Below are positions 1 to 14,000 of a DNA stretch of 64,000 nucleotides, piece after piece. The translations under genes and the position numbers were made by a program. Origin of the DNA: Ornithodoros turicata (Eukaryota > Arthropoda > Arachnida > Ixodida > Argasidae); NCBI RefSeq assembly GCF_037126465.1, contig NW_026999320.1:2108001-2172000 (forward strand). Reading direction: 5' to 3'. How positions within the stretch are numbered: position 1 is the first letter of the stretch; the number at the start of each line of letters is the position of its first letter. The notes under the pieces were generated by a model that saw only the letters and a program-made list of their open reading frames with translations, did not search any database and was not told the origin of the DNA.

Positions 1-660
1 CACTTGCTAGAGACGCCCAGATGAGGACAATCATATCGGTTCCACATGTTTCTTCTATCAGTATTCGCAATGCACATATCGCTGAAGTCATCTTTGGTAA
101 CGTCTAATACATGAACAGATAATTTCAAATTGCTACAGTTTTTGTGAATGATTAACAGTGGCAGTTACCCGTGGGTTCATTTTTTCGATGTTAGGTTTTA
201 AGCCTGGTGTTAGTACACCACATTTTGTGCACCCCTCATGTACGTGGCATGCCCGAGGTCTCGACACTTGCTAGAGACGCCCAGATGAGGACAATCATAT
301 CGGTTCCACGTGTTTCTTCTATCAGTATTCGCAATGTACATATCGCTGAAGTCATCTTTGGTAACGTCTAATACATGAACAGATAATTTCAAATTGCAAC
401 TGTTTTTGCGAATGATTAACAATGTCAGTTGCCCGTGGGTTCATTTTTTCAATGTTAGTCTTGAAGCCTGGTGTTAATACACCACATTTTGTGCACCCCT
501 CATTGTACGTGGCACGCCAGAGGTCTCGACACTTGCTAGAGACTCTCAGATGAGAACAATCATATCGGTTCCACGTGTTTCTTCTATCAGTATTCGCAAT
601 GTACACATCGCTGAAGTCATCTTTGGTAGCGTCTAATACATGAATAGATAATTTCAAATT
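1..660. repeat. Satellite array, 264-265 bp monomers (left edge)
   Basis: Tandem monomers at the left edge. The conserved landmark CAGTTGCCCGTGGGTT (first copy CAGTTACCCGTGGG) recurs near 162, 426 and 691, giving a 264-265 bp period. These units carry the short spacer around GGTCTCGACACTTGCTAGAGAC and lack the 8-bp insert that makes the 273-bp class. The array runs off the window, so its left limit is unknown. Confidence 0.9.
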
Positions 661-3400
661 GCTACAGTTTTTGCGAATGATTCACAATGTCAGTTGCCCG
701 TGGGTTCATTTTTGCAATGTTAGGTTTCAAGCCTGGTGTTAGTACACCACATTTTGTGCACCTCTCGTTGTGCGTGCATTGTACGACACTTGCTATAGGA
801 AGCTTCGAAAGCCCCAGGAAATGAGGATAATCACTCCGGTTCAAATATGTTTCTTCTATCAGTATTCGCAATGTACACATCGCTGAAGTCATCTTTGGTA
901 GCGTCTAATACATGAATAGATAATTTCAAATTGCTACAGTTTTTGCGAATGATTAACAATGTCAGTTGCCCGTGGGTTCATTTTTGCAATGTTAGGTTTC
1001 AAGCCTGGTGTTAGTACACCTCATTTTGTGCACCTCTCATTGTGCGTGCATTGTACGACACTTGCTATAGGAAGTTTCGAAAGCCCCAGGAAATGAGGAT
1101 AATCACTCCGGTTCAACATGTTTCTTCTATCAGTATTTGCAATGTACACATCGCTGAAGTCATCTTTGGTAGCGTCTAATACATGAATAGATAATTTCAA
1201 ATTGCTACAGTTTTTGCGAATGATTCACAATGTCAGTTGCCCGTGGGTTCATTTTTGCAATGTTAGGTTTCAAGCCTGGTGTTAGTACACCACATTTTGT
1301 GCACCTCTCGTTGTGCGTGCATTGTACGACACTTGCTATAGGAAGCTTCGAAAGCCCCAGGAAATGAGGATAATCACTCCGGTTCAAATATGTTTCTTCT
1401 ATCAGTATTCGCAATGTACACATCGCTGAAGTCATCTTTGGTAGCGTCTAATACATGAATAGATAATTTCAAATTGCTACAGTTTTTGCGAATGATTAAC
1501 AATGTCAGTTGCCCGTGGGTTCATTTTTGCAATGTTAGGTTTCAAGCCTGGTGTTAGTACACCTCATTTTGTGCACCTCTCATTGTGCGTGCATTGTACG
1601 ACACTTGCTATAGGAAGTTTCGAAAGCCCCAGGAAATGAGGATAATCACTCCGGTTCAACATGTTTCTTCTATCAGTATTTGCAATGTACACATCGCTGA
1701 AGTCATCTTTGGTAGCGTCTAATACATGAATAGATAATTTCAAATTGCTACAGTTTTTGCGAATGATTCACAATGTCAGTTGCCCGTGGGTTCATTTTTG
1801 CAATGTTAGGTTTCAAGCCTGGTGTTAGTACACCACATTTTGTGCACCTCTCGTTGTGCGTGCATTGTACGACACTTGCTATAGGAAGCTTCGAAAGCCC
1901 CAGGAAATGAGGATAATCACTCCGGTTCAACATGTTTCTTCTATCAGTATTCGCAATGTACACATCGCTGAAGTCATCTTTGGTAGCGTCTAATACATGA
2001 ATAGATAATTTCAAATTGCTACAGTTTTTGCGAATGATTAACAATGTCAGTTGCCCGTGGGTTCATTTTTGCAATGTTAGGTTTCAAGCCTGGTGTTAGT
2101 ACACCTCATTTTGTGCACCTCTCATTGTGCGTGCATTGTACGACACTTGCTATAGGAAGTTTCGAAAGCCCCAGGAAATGAGGATAATCACTCCGGTTCA
2201 ACATGTTTCTTCTATCAGTATTCGCAATGTACACATCGCTGAAGTCATCTTTGGTAGCGTCTAATACATGAATAGATAATTCCAAATTGCTACAGTTTTT
2301 GCGAATGATTAACAATGTCAGTTGCCCGTGGGTTCATTTTTGCAATGTTAGGTTTCAAGCCTGGTGTTAGTACACCTCATTTTGTGCACCTCTCATTGTG
2401 CGTGCATTGTACGACACTTGCTATAGGAAGTTTCGAAAGCCCCAGGAAATGAGGATAATCACTCCGGTTCAACATGTTTCTTCTATCAGTATTCGCAATG
2501 TACACATCGCTGAAGTCATCTTTGGTAGCGTCTAATACATGAATAGATAATTTCAAATTGCTACAGTTTTTGCGAATGATTCACAATGTCAGTTGCCCGT
2601 GGGTTCATTTTTGCAATGTTAGGTTTCAAGCCTGGTGTTAGTACACCACATTTTGTGCACCTCTCGTTGTGCGTGCATTGTACGACACTTGCTATAGGAA
2701 GCTTCGAAAGCCCCAGGAAATGAGGATAATCACTCCGGTTCAACATGTTTCTTCTATCAGTATTCGCAATGTACACATCGCTGAAGTCATCTTTGGTAGC
2801 GTCTAATACATGAATAGATAATTTCAAATTGCTACAGTTTTTGCGAATGATTCACAATGTCAGTTGCCCGTGGGTTCATTTTTGCAATGTTAGGTTTCAA
2901 GCCTGGTGTTAGTACACCCCATTTTGTGCACCTCTCGTTGTGCGTGCATTGTACGACACTTGCTATAGGAAGCTTCGAAAGCCCCAGGAAATGAGGATAA
3001 TCACTCCGGTTCAACATGTTTCTTCTATCAGTATTCGCAATGTACACATCGCTGAAGTCATCTTTGGTAGCGTCTAATACATGAATAGATAATTTCAAAT
3101 TGCTACAGTTTTTGCGAATGATTAACAATGTCAGTTGCCCGTGGGTTCATTTTTGCAATGTTAGGTTTCAAGCCTGGTGTTAGTACACCTCATTTTGTGC
3201 ACCTCTCATTGTGCGTGCATTGTACGACACTTGCTATAGGAAGTTTCGAAAGCCCCAGGAAATGAGGATAATCACTCCGGTTCAACATGTTTCTTCTATC
3301 AGTATTCGCAATGTACATATCGCTGAAGTCATCTTTGGTAACGTCTAATACATGAATAGATAATTTCAAATTGCTACAGTTTTTGCGAATGATTAACAAT
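661..3400. repeat. Satellite array, 271/272 bp monomers in a 543-bp dimer pattern
   Basis: About ten monomers of the class carrying GGAAGTTTCGAAAGCCCCAGG. Between about 660 and 2,050 two variants alternate. One has GATTCACAATG, ACCACATTTT and CTCTCGTTG; the other has GATTAACAATG, ACCTCATTTT and CTCTCATTG. A one-base insertion (CAAATATG instead of CAACATG) recurs near 845 and 1,388, 543 bp apart. This is a higher-order repeat of dimers; the alternation breaks down after about 2,050. Confidence 0.9.
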
Positions 3401-4518
3401 GTCAGTTGCCCGTGGGTTCATTTTTTCAATGTTAGGTTTTAAGCCTCGTGTTAGTACACCACATTTTGTGCACCCCTCATTGTATGTGGCACGCCAGAGG
3501 TTTCGACACTTGCTAGAGACTCTCAGATGAGAACAATCATATCGGTTCCACACGTTTCTTCTATCAGTATTCGCAATATACATATCGCTGAAGTCATCTT
3601 TGGTAGCGTCTAATACATGAACATATAATTTCACATTGCTGCAGTTTTTGCGAATGATTAACAATGTCAGTTGCCCGTGGGTTCATTTTTTCGATGTTAG
3701 GTTTTAAGCCTGGTGTTAGTACACCACATTTTGTGCACCCCTCATTGTACGTGGCATGCCAGATTTCCTGGGGTCTCGACACTTGCTAGAGACGCTCAGA
3801 TGAGGACAATTATATCGGTTCCACATGTTTCTTCTATCAGTATTCGCAATGTACATATCGCTGAAGTCATCTTTGCTAGCGTCTACTACATGAACAGCTA
3901 ATTTCAAATTGCTACAGTTTTTGTGAATGATTAACTATGTCAGTTGCCCGTGGGTTCATTTTTTCGATGTTAGGTTTTTAGCCTGGTGTTAGTACACCAC
4001 ATTTTGTGCACCCCTCATTGTATGTGGCACGCCAGAGGTTTCGACACTTGCTAGAGACTCTCAGATGAGAACAATCATATCGGTTCCACACGTTTCTTCT
4101 ATCAGTATTCGCAATGTACATATCACTGAAGTCATCTTTCCTAGCGTCTAATACATGAACAGATAATTTCAAATTGCTACAGTTTTTGTGAATGATTAAA
4201 AATGTCAGTTGCCCGTGGGTTCATTTTTTCTATGTTAGGTTTTAAGCCTGGTGTTAGTACACCACATTTTGTGCACCCCTCATTGTACGTGGCATGCCGG
4301 ATTTCCTGGGGTCTCGACACTTGCTGGAGACGCTCAGATGAGGACAATCATATCGGTTCCACATGTTTCTTCTCTCAGTATTCGCAATGTACATATCGCT
4401 GAAGTCATCTTTGGTAGCGTCTAATACATGAACAGATAGTTTGAAATTGCTACAGTTTTTGCGAATGGTTAACAATGTCAGTTGCCCGTGGGTTCATTTT
4501 TTCGATGTTAGGTTTTAA
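3401..4518. repeat. Satellite array, alternating 265/273 bp monomers
   Basis: The landmark CAGTTGCCCG occurs near 3,403, 3,668, 3,941, 4,206 and 4,479, so spacings are 265, 273, 265 and 273. This gives a second kind of higher-order dimer (538 bp). The length difference is 8 bp around CCAGATTTCCTGGGGTCTCGAC versus CCAGAGGTTTCGAC. The array is cut at the TTAA at 4,515-4,518 by the next feature. Confidence 0.9.
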
Positions 4519-5396
4519 AGCTCAGCTCCGCCGATTTTCGACTGCGACAGAATGGAACCATGCTTGGGCTGTGCGTTCGTTTCCGCACAGGGAGCATACA
4601 TGTGAAAAATTTTCACCAATTTGTTTGTAGTTTTTAAGAAAACAATTTTTTAAATTTCCCTGGCACGGCGGTCCTGTGGTCGGCGAACCCTGACCAATCC
4701 CGGCTTCGTCCTGGCTTAGCCGCGCTCGTGGCTTGGCTAACGCCAAATCGTCGATGCGATGGCGGAGATCTATGGGCGAAGGTGAATGTTTTGGGTGTGT
4801 TCCGTGATAATTGCTGTCGTTAATAGCCTCAAAGATAGTTTTGCCGGCCTTCTTTAACAAGCCTTACAGGATGGCCTCGTTGTGCAACGACGGCCGTCGT
4901 GAGCGGACATTCTGTGCCCGCACTGTGCTTCATGCTACCAACAAGACCTAACACCTAACGTGTGACGAACTCGTACGCATTCTCAATAGCTTTGGCAGCG
5001 CACTATGCGTGGACTTGCTGCGCGTGCAGAAAGCACCACCAAAGCTATTGAGAACGAGTACGTGCTCGAAGACGAAGTATTTCTTATAAGAAACATGATA
5101 AAACGGTGCGGTGGTACCCGATAGCTCGTGACAGCTATTTCAGCACGATACAGCGGCCATGACGGAGTGTAAACACAAACTGGTTGCCAGGCAGAGCTGG
5201 CTAGGTGTGGCTATCCAATCCGCGCAGTTCCAAGTATGACGTCACAAGTGGAACCGCCGCCCGGTAGTTTTTCTCAAATTTCTCACGAAGGAGTATGGAA
5301 ATTTGGAAAGCAATGTGCGTTTATGAATGAAGTTGGGACCACGGTTCTGAATATCACAACGTCTTCATACTTTCGGAACAGCAGCGGAGCTGCACT
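4519..5396. mobile_element. Non-autonomous piggyBac-type insertion in the satellite, TTAA target site
   Basis: An 878-bp unrelated block interrupts a monomer exactly at its TTAA. TTAA precedes it (4,515-4,518) and follows it (5,397-5,400), and the monomer resumes with GCCTGGTG. The ends are weak inverted repeats, AGCTCAGCTCCGC at the left and GCGGAGCTGCACT at the right (11 of 13 match after reverse complement). TTAA duplication is the hallmark of piggyBac-superfamily elements. Inside, about 4,977-5,064 carries a 23-bp inverted repeat (GTACGCATTCTCAATAG and its complement). No transposase is visible. Confidence 0.72.
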
Positions 5397-8300
5397 TTAA
5401 GCCTGGTGTTAGTACACCACATTTTGTGCACCCCTCATTGTACGTGGCATGCCGGATTTCCTGGGGTCTCGACACTTGCTGGAGACGCTCAGATGAGGAC
5501 AATCATATCGGTTCCACATGTTTCTTCTCTCAGTATTCGCAATGTACATATCGCTGAAGTCATCTTTGGTAGCGTCTAATACATGAACAGATAGTTTGAA
5601 ATTGCTACAGTTTTTGCGAATGGTTAACAATGTCAGTTGCCCGTGGGTTCATTTTTTCGATGTTAGGTTTTAAGCCTGGTGTTAGTACACCACATTTTGT
5701 GCACCCCTCATTGTACGTGGCATGCCGGATTTCCTGGGGTCTCGACACTTGCTGGAGACGCTCAGATGAGGACAATCATATCGGTTCCACATGTTTCTTC
5801 TCTCAGTATTCGCAATGTACATATCGCTGAAGTCATCTTTGGTAGCGTCTAATACATGAACAGATAGTTTGAAATTGCTACAGTTTTTGCGAATGGTTAA
5901 CAATGTCAGTTGCCCGTGGGTTCATTTTTTCTATGTTAGGTTTTAAGCCTGGTGTTAGTACACCACATTTTGTGCACCCCTCATTGTACGTGGCATGCCG
6001 GATTTCCTGGGGTCTCGACACTTGCTGGAGACGCTCAGATGAGGACAATCATATCGGTTCCACATGTTTCTTCTCTCAGTATTCGCAATGTACATATCGC
6101 TGAAGTCATCTTTGGTAGCGTCTAATACATGAACAGATAGTTTGAAATTGCTACAGTTTTTGCGAATGGTTAACAATGTCAGTTGCCCGTGGGTTCATTT
6201 TTTCTATGTTAGGTTTTAAGCCTGGTGTTAGTACACCACATTTTGTGCACCCCTCATTGTACGTGGCATGCCGGATTTCCTGGGGTCTCGACACTTGCTG
6301 GAGACGCTCAGATGAGGACAATCATATCGGTTCCACATGTTTCTTCTCTCAGTATTCGCAATGTACATATCGCTGAAGTCATCTTTGGTAGCGTCTAATA
6401 CATGAACAGATAGTTTGAAATTGCTACAGTTTTTGCGAATGGTTAACAATGTCAGTTGCCCGTGGGTTCATTTTTTCTATGTTAGGTTTTAAGCCTGGTG
6501 TTAGTACACCACATTTTGTGCACCCCTCATTGTACGTGGCATGCCGGATTTCCTGGGGTCTCGACACTTGCTGGAGACGCTCAGATGAGGACAATCATAT
6601 CGGTTCCACATGTTTCTTCTCTCAGTATTCGCAATGTACATATCGCTGAAGTCATCTTTGGTAGCGTCTAATACATGAACAGATAGTTTGAAATTGCTAC
6701 AGTTTTTGCGAATGGTTAACAATGTCAGTTGCCCGTGGGTTCATTTTTTCGATGTTAGGTTTTAAGCCTGGTGTTAGTACACCACATTTTGTGCACCCCT
6801 CATTGTACGTGGCATGCCGGATTTCCTGGGGTCTCGACACTTGCTGGAGACGCTCAGATGAGGACAATCATATCGGTTCCACATGTTTCTTCTCTCAGTA
6901 TTCGCAATGTACATATCGCTGAAGTCATCTTTGGTAGCGTCTAATACATGAACAGATAGTTTGAAATTGCTACAGTTTTTGCGAATGGTTAACAATGTCA
7001 GTTGCCCGTGGGTTCATTTTTTCGATGTTAGGTTTTAAGCCTGGTGTTAGTACACCACATTTTGTGCACCCCTCATTGTACGTGGCATGCCGGATTTCCT
7101 GGGGTCTCGACACTTGCTGGAGACGCTCAGATGAGGACAATCATATCGGTTCCACATGTTTCTTCTCTCAGTATTCGCAATGTACATATCGCTGAAGTCA
7201 TCTTTGGTAGCGTCTAATACATGAACAGATAGTTTGAAATTGCTACAGTTTTTGCGAATGGTTAACAATGTCAGTTGCCCGTGGGTTCATTTTTTCGATG
7301 TTAGGTTTTAAGCCTGGTGTTAGTACACCACATTTTGTGCACCCCTCATTGTACGTGGCATGCCGGATTTCCTGGGGTCTCGACACTTGCTGGAGACGCT
7401 CAGATGAGGACAATCATATCGGTTCCACATGTTTCTTCTCTCAGTATTCGCAATGTACATATCGCTGAAGTCATCTTTGGTAGCGTCTAATACATGAACA
7501 GATAGTTTGAAATTGCTACAGTTTTTGCGAATGGTTAACAATGTCAGTTGCCCGTGGGTTCATTTTTTCTATGTTAGGTTTTAAGCCTGGTGTTAGTACA
7601 CCACATTTTGTGCACCCCTCATTGTACGTGGCATGCCGGATTTCCTGGGGTCTCGACACTTGCTGGAGACGCTCAGATGAGGACAATCATATCGGTTCCA
7701 CATGTTTCTTCTCTCAGTATTCGCAATGTACATATCGCTGAAGTCATCTTTGGTAGCGTCTAATACATGAACAGATAGTTTGAAATTGCTACAGTTTTTG
7801 CGAATGGTTAACAATGTCAGTTGCCCGTGGGTTCATTTTTTCTATGTTAGGTTTTAAGCCTGGTGTTAGTACACCACATTTTGTGCACCCCTCATTGTAC
7901 GTGGCATGCCGGATTTCCTGGGGTCTCGACACTTGCTGGAGACGCTCAGATGAGGACAATCATATCGGTTCCACATGTTTCTTCTCTCAGTATTCGCAAT
8001 GTACATATCGCTGAAGTCATCTTTGGTAGCGTCTAATACATGAACAGATAGTTTGAAATTGCTACAGTTTTTGCGAATGGTTAACAATGTCAGTTGCCCG
8101 TGGGTTCATTTTTTCGATGTTAGGTTTTAAGCCTGGTGTTAGTACACCACATTTTGTGCACCCCTCATTGTACGTGGCATGCCGGATTTCCTGGGGTCTC
8201 GACACTTGCTGGAGACGCTCAGATGAGGACAATCATATCGGTTCCACATGTTTCTTCTCTCAGTATTCGCAATGTACATATCGCTGAAGTCATCTTTGGT

Positions 8301-11090
8301 AGCGTCTAATACATGAACAGATAGTTTGAAATTGCTACAGTTTTTGCGAATGGTTAACAATGTCAGTTGCCCGTGGGTTCATTTTTTCTATGTTAGGTTT
8401 TAAGCCTGGTGTTAGTACACCACATTTTGTGCACCCCTCATTGTACGTGGCATGCCGGATTTCCTGGGGTCTCGACACTTGCTGGAGACGCTCAGATGAG
8501 GACAATCATATCGGTTCCACATGTTTCTTCTCTCAGTATTCGCAATGTACATATCGCTGAAGTCATCTTTGGTAGCGTCTAATACATGAACAGATAGTTT
8601 GAAATTGCTACAGTTTTTGCGAATGGTTAACAATGTCAGTTGCCCGTGGGTTCATTTTTTCGATGTTAGGTTTTAAGCCTGGTGTTAGTACACCACATTT
8701 TGTGCACCCCTCATTGTACGTGGCATGCCGGATTTCCTGGGGTCTCGACACTTGCTGGAGACGCTCAGATGAGGACAATCATATCGGTTCCACATGTTTC
8801 TTCTCTCAGTATTCGCAATGTACATATCGCTGAAGTCATCTTTGGTAGCGTCTAATACATGAACAGATAGTTTGAAATTGCTACAGTTTTTGCGAATGGT
8901 TAACAATGTCAGTTGCCCGTGGGTTCATTTTTTCGATGTTAGGTTTTAAGCCTGGTGTTAGTACACCACATTTTGTGCACCCCTCATTGTACGTGGCATG
9001 CCGGATTTCCTGGGGTCTCGACACTTGCTGGAGACGCTCAGATGAGGACAATCATATCGGTTCCACATGTTTCTTCTCTCAGTATTCGCAATGTACATAT
9101 CGCTGAAGTCATCTTTGGTAGCGTCTAATACATGAACAGATAGTTTGAAATTGCTACAGTTTTTGCGAATGGTTAACAATGTCAGTTGCCCGTGGGTTCA
9201 TTTTTTCGATGTTAGGTTTTAAGCCTGGTGTTAGTACACCACATTTTGTGCACCCCTCATTGTACGTGGCATGCCAGATTTCCTGGGGTCTCGACACTTG
9301 CTAGAGACGCTCAGATGAGGACAATCATATCGGTTCCACATGTTTCTTCTATCAGTATTCGCAATGTACATATCGCTGAAGTCATCTTTGGTAGCGTCTA
9401 ATACATGAACAGATAGTTTGAAATTGCTACAGTTTTTGCGAATGGTTAACAATGTCAGTTGCCCGTGGGTTCATTTTTTCGATGTTAGGTTTTAAGCCTG
9501 GTGTTAGTACACCACATTTTGTGCACCCCTCATTGTACGTGGCATGCCAGATTTCCTGGGGTCTCGACACTTGCTAGAGACGCTCAGATGAGGACAATCA
9601 TATCGGTTCCACATGTTTCTTCTCTCAGTATTCGCAATGTACATATCGCTGAAGTCATCTTTGGTAGCGTCTAATACATGAACAGATAGTTTGAAATTGC
9701 TACAGTTTTTGCGAATGGTTAACAATGTCAGTTGCCCGTGGGTTCATTTTTTCGATGTTAGGTTTTAAGCCTGGTGTTAGTACACCACATTTTGTGCACC
9801 CCTCATTGTACGTGGCATGCCAGATTTCCTGGGGTCTCGACACTTGCTAGAGACGCTCAGATGAGGACAATCATATCGGTTCCACATGTTTCTTCTATCA
9901 GTATTCGCAATGTACATATCGCTGAAGTCATCTTTGGTAGCGTCTAATACATGAACAGATAGTTTGAAATTGCTACAGTTTTTGCGAATGGTTAACAATG
10001 TCAGTTGCCCGTGGGTTCATTTTTTCGATGTTAGGTTTTAAGCCTGGTGTTAGTACACCACATTTTGTGCACCCCTCATTGTACGTGGCATGCCAGATTT
10101 CCTGGGGTCTCGACACTTGCTGGAGACGCTCAGATGAGGACAATCATATCGGTTCCACATGTTTCTTCTCTCAGTATTCGCAATGTACATATCGCTGAAG
10201 TCATCTTTGGTAGCGTCTAATACATGAACAGATAGTTTGAAATTGCTACAGTTTTTGCGAATGGTTAACAATGTCAGTTGCCCGTGGGTTCATTTTTTCT
10301 ATGTTAGGTTTTAAGCCTGGTGTTAGTACACCACATTTTGTGCACCCCTCATTGTACGTGGCATGCCGGATTTCCTGGGGTCTCGACACTTGCTGGAGAC
10401 GCTCAGATGAGGACAATCATATCGGTTCCACATGTTTCTTCTCTCAGTATTCGCAATGTACATATCGCTGAAGTCATCTTTGGTAGCGTCTAATACATGA
10501 ACAGATAGTTTGAAATTGCTACAGTTTTTGCGAATGGTTAACAATGTCAGTTGCCCGTGGGTTCATTTTTTCTATGTTAGGTTTTAAGCCTGGTGTTAGT
10601 ACACCACATTTTGTGCACCCCTCATTGTACGTGGCATGCCGGATTTCCTGGGGTCTCGACACTTGCTGGAGACGCTCAGATGAGGACAATCATATCGGTT
10701 CCACATGTTTCTTCTCTCAGTATTCGCAATGTACATATCGCTGAAGTCATCTTTGGTAGCGTCTAATACATGAACAGATAGTTTGAAATTGCTACAGTTT
10801 TTGCGAATGGTTAACAATGTCAGTTGCCCGTGGGTTCATTTTTTCTATGTTAGGTTTTAAGCCTGGTGTTAGTACACCACATTTTGTGCACCCCTCATTG
10901 TACGTGGCATGCCGGATTTCCTGGGGTCTCGACACTTGCTGGAGACGCTCAGATGAGGACAATCATATCGGTTCCACATGTTTCTTCTCTCAGTATTCGC
11001 AATGTACATATCGCTGAAGTCATCTTTGGTAGCGTCTAATACATGAACAGATAGTTTGAAATTGCTACAGTTTTTGCGAATGGTTAACAA
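5397..11090. repeat. Satellite array, highly homogeneous 273-bp monomers
   Basis: Twenty-one monomers at an exact 273-bp spacing. Most look identical over the whole unit apart from a two-state site (TTTTTTCGATG or TTTTTTCTATG). Units between about 9,240 and 10,120 share a private set of changes (CCAGATTT for CCGGATTT, TGCTAGAG for TGCTGGAG), a local sub-block. Short reading frames repeat in every unit but end at the same stop. They are by-products of the repeat, not genes. Confidence 0.95.
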
Positions 11091-14000
11091 TGTCAGTTGC
11101 CCGTGGGTTCATTTTTTCAATGTTAGGTTTCAAGCCTGGTGTTAGTACACCACATTTTGTGCACCTCTCGTTGTGCGTGCATTGTACGACACTTGCTATA
11201 GGAAGTTTCGAAAGCCCCAGGAAATGAGGATAATCACTCCGGTTCAACATGTTTCTTCTATCAGTATTCGCAATGTACATATCGCTGAAGTCATCTTTGG
11301 TAGCGTCTAATACATGAATAGATAATTTCAAATTGCTACAGTTTTTGCGAATGATTAACAATGTCAGTTGCCCGTGGGTTCATTTTTTCAATGTTAGGTT
11401 TTAAGTCTGGTGTTAGTACACCAGATTTTGTGCACCTCTCGTTGTGGGTGCATTGTACGACACTTGCTATAGGAAGTTTCGAAAGCCCCAGGAAATGAGG
11501 ATAATCACTCCGGTTCAACATGTTTCTTCTATCAGTATTCGCAATGTACATATCGCTGAAGTCATCTTTGGTAACGTCTAATACATGAATAGATAATTTC
11601 AAATTGCTACAGTTTTTGCGAATGATTAACAATGTCAGTTGCCCGTGGGTTCATTTTTTCAATGTTAGGTTTTAAGTCTGGTGTTAGTACACCAGATTTT
11701 GTGCACCTCTCGTTGTGGGTGCATTGTACGACATTTGCTATAGGAAGTTTCGAAAGCCCCAGGAAATGAGGATAATCACTCCGGTTCAACATGTTTGTTC
11801 TATCAGTATTCGCAACGTACATATCGCTGAAGTCATCTTTGGTAGCGTCTAATACATGAACAGATAATTTGAGATTGCTACAGTTTTTGCGAATGATTAA
11901 CAATGTCAGTTGCCCGTGGGTTCATTTTTGCAATGTTAGGTTTCAAGCCTGGTGTTAGTACACCCCATTTTGTGCACCTCTCGTTGTGGGTGCATTGTAC
12001 GACACTTGCTATAGGAAGTTTCGAAAGCCCCAGGAAATGAGGATAATCACTCCGGTTCAACATGTTCCTTCTATCAGTATTCGCAACGTACATATCGCTG
12101 AAGTCATCTTTGGTAGCGTCTAATACATGAACAGATAATTTGAGATTGCTACAGTTTTTGCGAATGATTAACAATGTCAGTTGCCCGTGGGTTCATTTTT
12201 GCAATGTTAGGTTTCAAGCCTGGTGTTAGTACACCCCATTTTGTGCACCTCTCGTTGTGGGTGCATTGTACGACACTTGCTATAGGAAGTTTCGAAAGCC
12301 CCAGGAAATGAGGATAATCACTCCGGTTCAACATGTTTGTTCTATCAGTATTCGCAACGTACATATCGCTGAAGTCATCTTTGGTAGCGTCTAATACATG
12401 AACAGATAATTTGAGATTGCTACAGTTTTTGCGAATGATTAACAATGTCAGTTGCCCGTGGGTTCATTTTGGCAATGTTAGGTTTCAAGCCTGGTGTTAG
12501 TACACCCCATTTTGTGCACCTCTCGTTGTGGGTGCATTGTACGACACTTGCTATAGGAAGTTTCGAAAGCCCCAGGAAATGAGGATAATCACTCCGGTTC
12601 AACATGTTTGTTCGATCAGTATTCGCAACGTACATATCGCTGAAGTCATCTTTGGTAGCGTCTAATACATGAACAGATAATTTGAGATTGCTACAGTTTT
12701 TGCGAATGATTAACAATGTCAGTTGCCCGTGGGTTCATTTTTGCAATGTTAGGTTTCAAGCCTGGTGTTAGTACACCCCATTTTGTGCACCTCTCGTTGT
12801 GGGTGCATTGTACGACACTTGCTATAGGAAGTTTCGAAAGCCCCAGGAAATGAGGATAATCACTCCGGTTCAACATGTTTCTTCTATCAGTATTCGCAAC
12901 GTACATATCGCTGAAGTCATCTTTGGTAGCGTCTAATACATGAACAGATAATTTGAGATTGCTACAGTTTTTGCGAATGATTAACAATGTCAGTTGCCCG
13001 TGGGTTCATTTTTGCAATGTTAGGTTTCAAGCCTGGTGTTAGTACACCCCATTTTGTGCACCTCTCGTTGTGCGTGCATTGTACGACACTTGCTATAGGA
13101 AGTTTCGAAAGCCCCAGGAAATGAGGATAATCACTCCGGTTCAACATGTTTCTTCTATCAGTATTCGCAACGTACATATCGCTGAAGTCATCTTTGGTAG
13201 CGTCTAATACATGAACAGATAATTTCAGATTGCTACAGTTTTTGCGAATGATTAACAATGTCAGTTGCCCGTGGGTTCATTTTTGCAATGTTAGGTTTCA
13301 AGCCTGGTGTTAGTACACCCCATTTTGTGCACCTCTTGTTGTGCGTGCATTGTACGACACTTGCTATAGGAAGTTTCGAAAGCCCCAGGAAATGAGGATA
13401 ATCACTCCGGTTCCACATGTTTCTTCTATCAGTATTCGCAACGTACATATCGCTGAAGTCATCTTTGGTAGCGTCTAATACATGAACAGATAATTTCAGA
13501 TTGCTACAGTTTTTGCGAATGATTAACAATGTCAGTTGCCCGTGGGTTCATTTTTGCAATGTTAGGTTTCAAGCCTGGTGTTAGTACACCCCATTTTGTG
13601 CACCTCTCGTTGTGGGTGCATTGTACGACACTTGCTATAGGAAGTTTCGAAAGCCCCAGGAAATGAGGATAATCACTCCGGTTCAACATGTTTCTTCTAT
13701 CAGTATTCGCAACGTACATATCGCTGAAGTCATCTTTGGTAGCGTCTAATACATGAACAGATAATTTGAGATTGCTACAGTTTTTGCGAATGATTAACAA
13801 TGTCAGTTGCCCGTGGGTTCATTTTTGCAATGTTAGGTTTCAAGCCTGGTGTTAGTACACCCCATTTTGTGCACCTCTCGTTGTGCGTGCATTGTACGAC
13901 ACTTGCTATAGGAAGTTTCGAAAGCCCCAGGAAATGAGGATAATCACTCCGGTTCCACATGTTTCTTCTATCAGTATTCGCAACGTACATATCGCTGAAG

